From positions 1 to 6,779 of the forward strand of contig JAKSDM010001225.1 of NCBI GenBank assembly GCA_022360135.1: a DNA stretch of 6,779 bases, given 5' to 3'. The position numbers were made by a program, and so were the translations under genes. Position 1 is the first letter of the stretch, and every line of letters begins with the position of its first letter. The DNA comes from Pseudanabaenales cyanobacterium. Its GTDB lineage: Bacteria; Cyanobacteriota; Cyanobacteriia; Phormidesmidales; Phormidesmidaceae. Shown one piece after another: positions 5,913-6,779 of this stretch. Below the pieces are notes generated by a model. The model worked only from the letters and a program-made list of their open reading frames with translations, searched no databases and had not been told where the DNA came from.

Positions 5913-6218
5913 TTACAAAGCTCCGTTTTCAGGGTCTAGTGAACAAACCTGGGTACACAAATCTAGGATTTCTGAATCAATCACCCGATAATAATGACGT
6001 CCGCCCACTCGGCGGACAGCAACAGCGCCAGACAATTTGAGCTGCTGTAAATGGCGAGAAACATTGGCTTGATTTAAGCCAGTGCAATCGCAGATTTCCG
6101 TGACGTTGCGCTCTTGACTACAGAGCATCAACAAGATTCGCAAGCGACTAGGGGCGCTCAACAGCTTGAAGCGATCCGCCAGCTGCTCAAATTTGTGAAC
6201 ATTGATTGTGGTTTCCAT
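5913..6218 (-). CDS. ArsR-family transcriptional repressor
   Basis: This compact 101-residue winged-helix regulator is the usual size of the ArsR/SmtB family. RFKLLSAPSRLRILLML begins the DNA-binding domain, NQANVSRHLQQL is the recognition helix (about 49-60), and GGRHYYRV the wing. Cysteines sit at 33, 43, 45, 88 and 92. C43-X-C45 lies in the helix-turn-helix region but is not in register with C32/C34 of E. coli ArsR, so arsenic binding by that site cannot be assumed. The cysteines of the persulfide sensors BigR/SqrR are also not at the equivalent place. C88 and C92 are in the C-terminal helix where dimer contacts form. Its position directly after SQR suggests a repressor of sulfide genes acting through thiols, but the ligand is unknown. 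The start lacks a strong ribosome-binding site, so coupling to SQR is possible. Confidence 0.92.
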   Translation of the reverse strand: METTINVHKFEQLADRFKLLSAPSRLRILLMLCSQERNVTEICDCTGLNQANVSRHLQQLKLSGAVAVRRVGGRHYYRVIDSEILDLCTQVCSLDPENGAL

Positions 6219-6229
6219 CGGTTCAATAC

Positions 6230-6262
6230 TTGGCTAAGCAAACGTTGGTAAATCAAAGCCAA
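6230..6262. promoter_or_regulatory. Inverted repeat before the ArsR gene
   Basis: TTGGCT (6230-6235) and AGCCAA (6257-6262) form a 6-bp perfect inverted repeat with 21 bp between, placed in the 57-bp SQR-ArsR gap. ArsR-type proteins bind dyad sites near their own gene, but this spacing is longer than usual. No convincing promoter is visible here. Confidence 0.2.
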
Positions 6263-6275
6263 ATTGTTGCATGGC

Positions 6276-6779
6276 TCAGATACTGGGTGGGGAGGCGCTG
6301 GCCAGCTGCTTCTCTTGAGTTGGCGGCAAAGATTTGACCAGCGACAATCCGAACAGCATCCGCAATCCCAATTGCTCGAACCAGGGCACGCCCACCCCTA
6401 ACCGCATTTTGAGCATGAAATATTCCTCAAAAGCAGCCTTTACCCAGGTCACCCAACGGCCTTGAACGGCATAGGCGAATCGCCGCTTGCCCGTTATGGG
6501 GTCGGGTACGACTGGCACTGCAATGTAAGCGATTCCGGTATTGCCAAACTCAGCAAAACAAAGGGCCTCCAAAGTGGGCGACTTGAGTGGGGCTTTAATG
6601 GCGCCTAGCTCAACCGCAATGTTGTGCGCCACCGCTAGCCCCATTGCTTCCGCCATTTCTCCACTCTTAGGCAACCCGATCGGGATGGCGGTCTCCTCTG
6701 GTTGGTTAAGCTGCACGCTGACGCCCAGGGCGTAAATTGAAGGAAATTTGGGATGTTGATAGGTCGGCAGGACAGAAAT
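6276..6779 (-). CDS. sqr: Sulfide:quinone oxidoreductase, C-terminal part
   Basis: This frame is open through the right edge of the window, so only the last 167 residues are seen, about 40% of a usual SQR. The enzyme is a membrane-bound flavoprotein that oxidises sulfide and passes electrons to quinone. Visible blocks are YQHPKFPSIYALGV, IPIGLPKSGEMAEAMGLAVAHNI, ALCFAEFGNTGIAY and GRWVTWVKAAFEEYF. The last is the C-terminal segment that helps bind SQR to the membrane. The cysteine in ALCFAEFG (codon 6558-6560, residue 74 of the visible part) matches the third essential cysteine of Aquifex and Acidithiobacillus SQR, so the active site appears intact here. The GTG at 6714 is internal and not the start. 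A 57-nt gap to ArsR fits cotranscription. Type I-like identity is favoured but unproven without the N-terminal FAD domain. Confidence 0.9.
   Translation of the reverse strand: MSVLPTYQHPKFPSIYALGVSVQLNQPEETAIPIGLPKSGEMAEAMGLAVAHNIAVELGAIKAPLKSPTLEALCFAEFGNTGIAYIAVPVVPDPITGKRRFAYAVQGRWVTWVKAAFEEYFMLKMRLGVGVPWFEQLGLRMLFGLSLVKSLPPTQEKQLASASPPSI

Noticed and set aside
6714..6716. A GTG that could start the SQR frame as a 146-residue protein.
   Set aside because: The codons before it continue the SQR family pattern (QHPKFPSIYALGV) to the window edge, so it is an internal valine codon.

Overview
The window reads as a chromosomal segment of a cyanobacterium. Four perfect copies of the cyanobacterial HIP1 octamer GCGATCGC (324-331, 1905-1912, 3986-3993, 5086-5093) fall in 6.8 kb. 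Two gene families also point that way: a Tll0287-like DUF3365 heme protein and what I recognise as a DUF3122-type exported protein. Nothing indicates a phage, transposon or CRISPR array.

Two arms of genes converge at about 3.1-3.3 kb. The left arm (+ strand) has a persulfide dioxygenase (6-704), a small exported OB-fold-like protein (792-1259) and a SulP anion transporter with a C-terminal STAS domain (1347-3113). The right arm (- strand) runs from the right edge inward. It starts with the C-terminal 167 residues of a sulfide:quinone oxidoreductase (6276-6779, cut by the window edge). After it come an ArsR-family repressor (5913-6218), a periplasmic c-type heme protein (5300-5908), a DUF3122-type exported protein (4743-5291) and an NrdG-like radical SAM enzyme (4108-4746). 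The last four are very tightly packed (4 nt, 8 nt and a 4-nt ATGA overlap), so translational coupling is likely. A doubtful small ORF follows (3857-4081). Last is a YqjI-like PadR regulator with a histidine-rich N-terminus (3268-3795), which has its own consensus promoter and a palindromic operator candidate.

The common theme is sulfide and persulfide metabolism. SQR would oxidise sulfide at the membrane and feed electrons to quinone. The dioxygenase would oxidise the resulting glutathione persulfide to sulfite, and the SulP protein would move an oxyanion, possibly sulfate or sulfite. The ArsR repressor is a natural sulfide or persulfide sensor candidate. The heme protein, DUF3122-type protein and radical SAM activase are not part of the standard sulfide pathway. 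They make this block the most interesting part of the window: a possible sulfide/anoxia response unit joining a heme-thiolate protein and an oxygen-sensitive enzyme activator to SQR. That connection is inferred from gene order only.

Intergenic gaps are short; the longest is 154 bp (3114-3267, between the convergent arms), holding a 3x9-bp tandem repeat and weak hairpins. No RNA genes were recognised.
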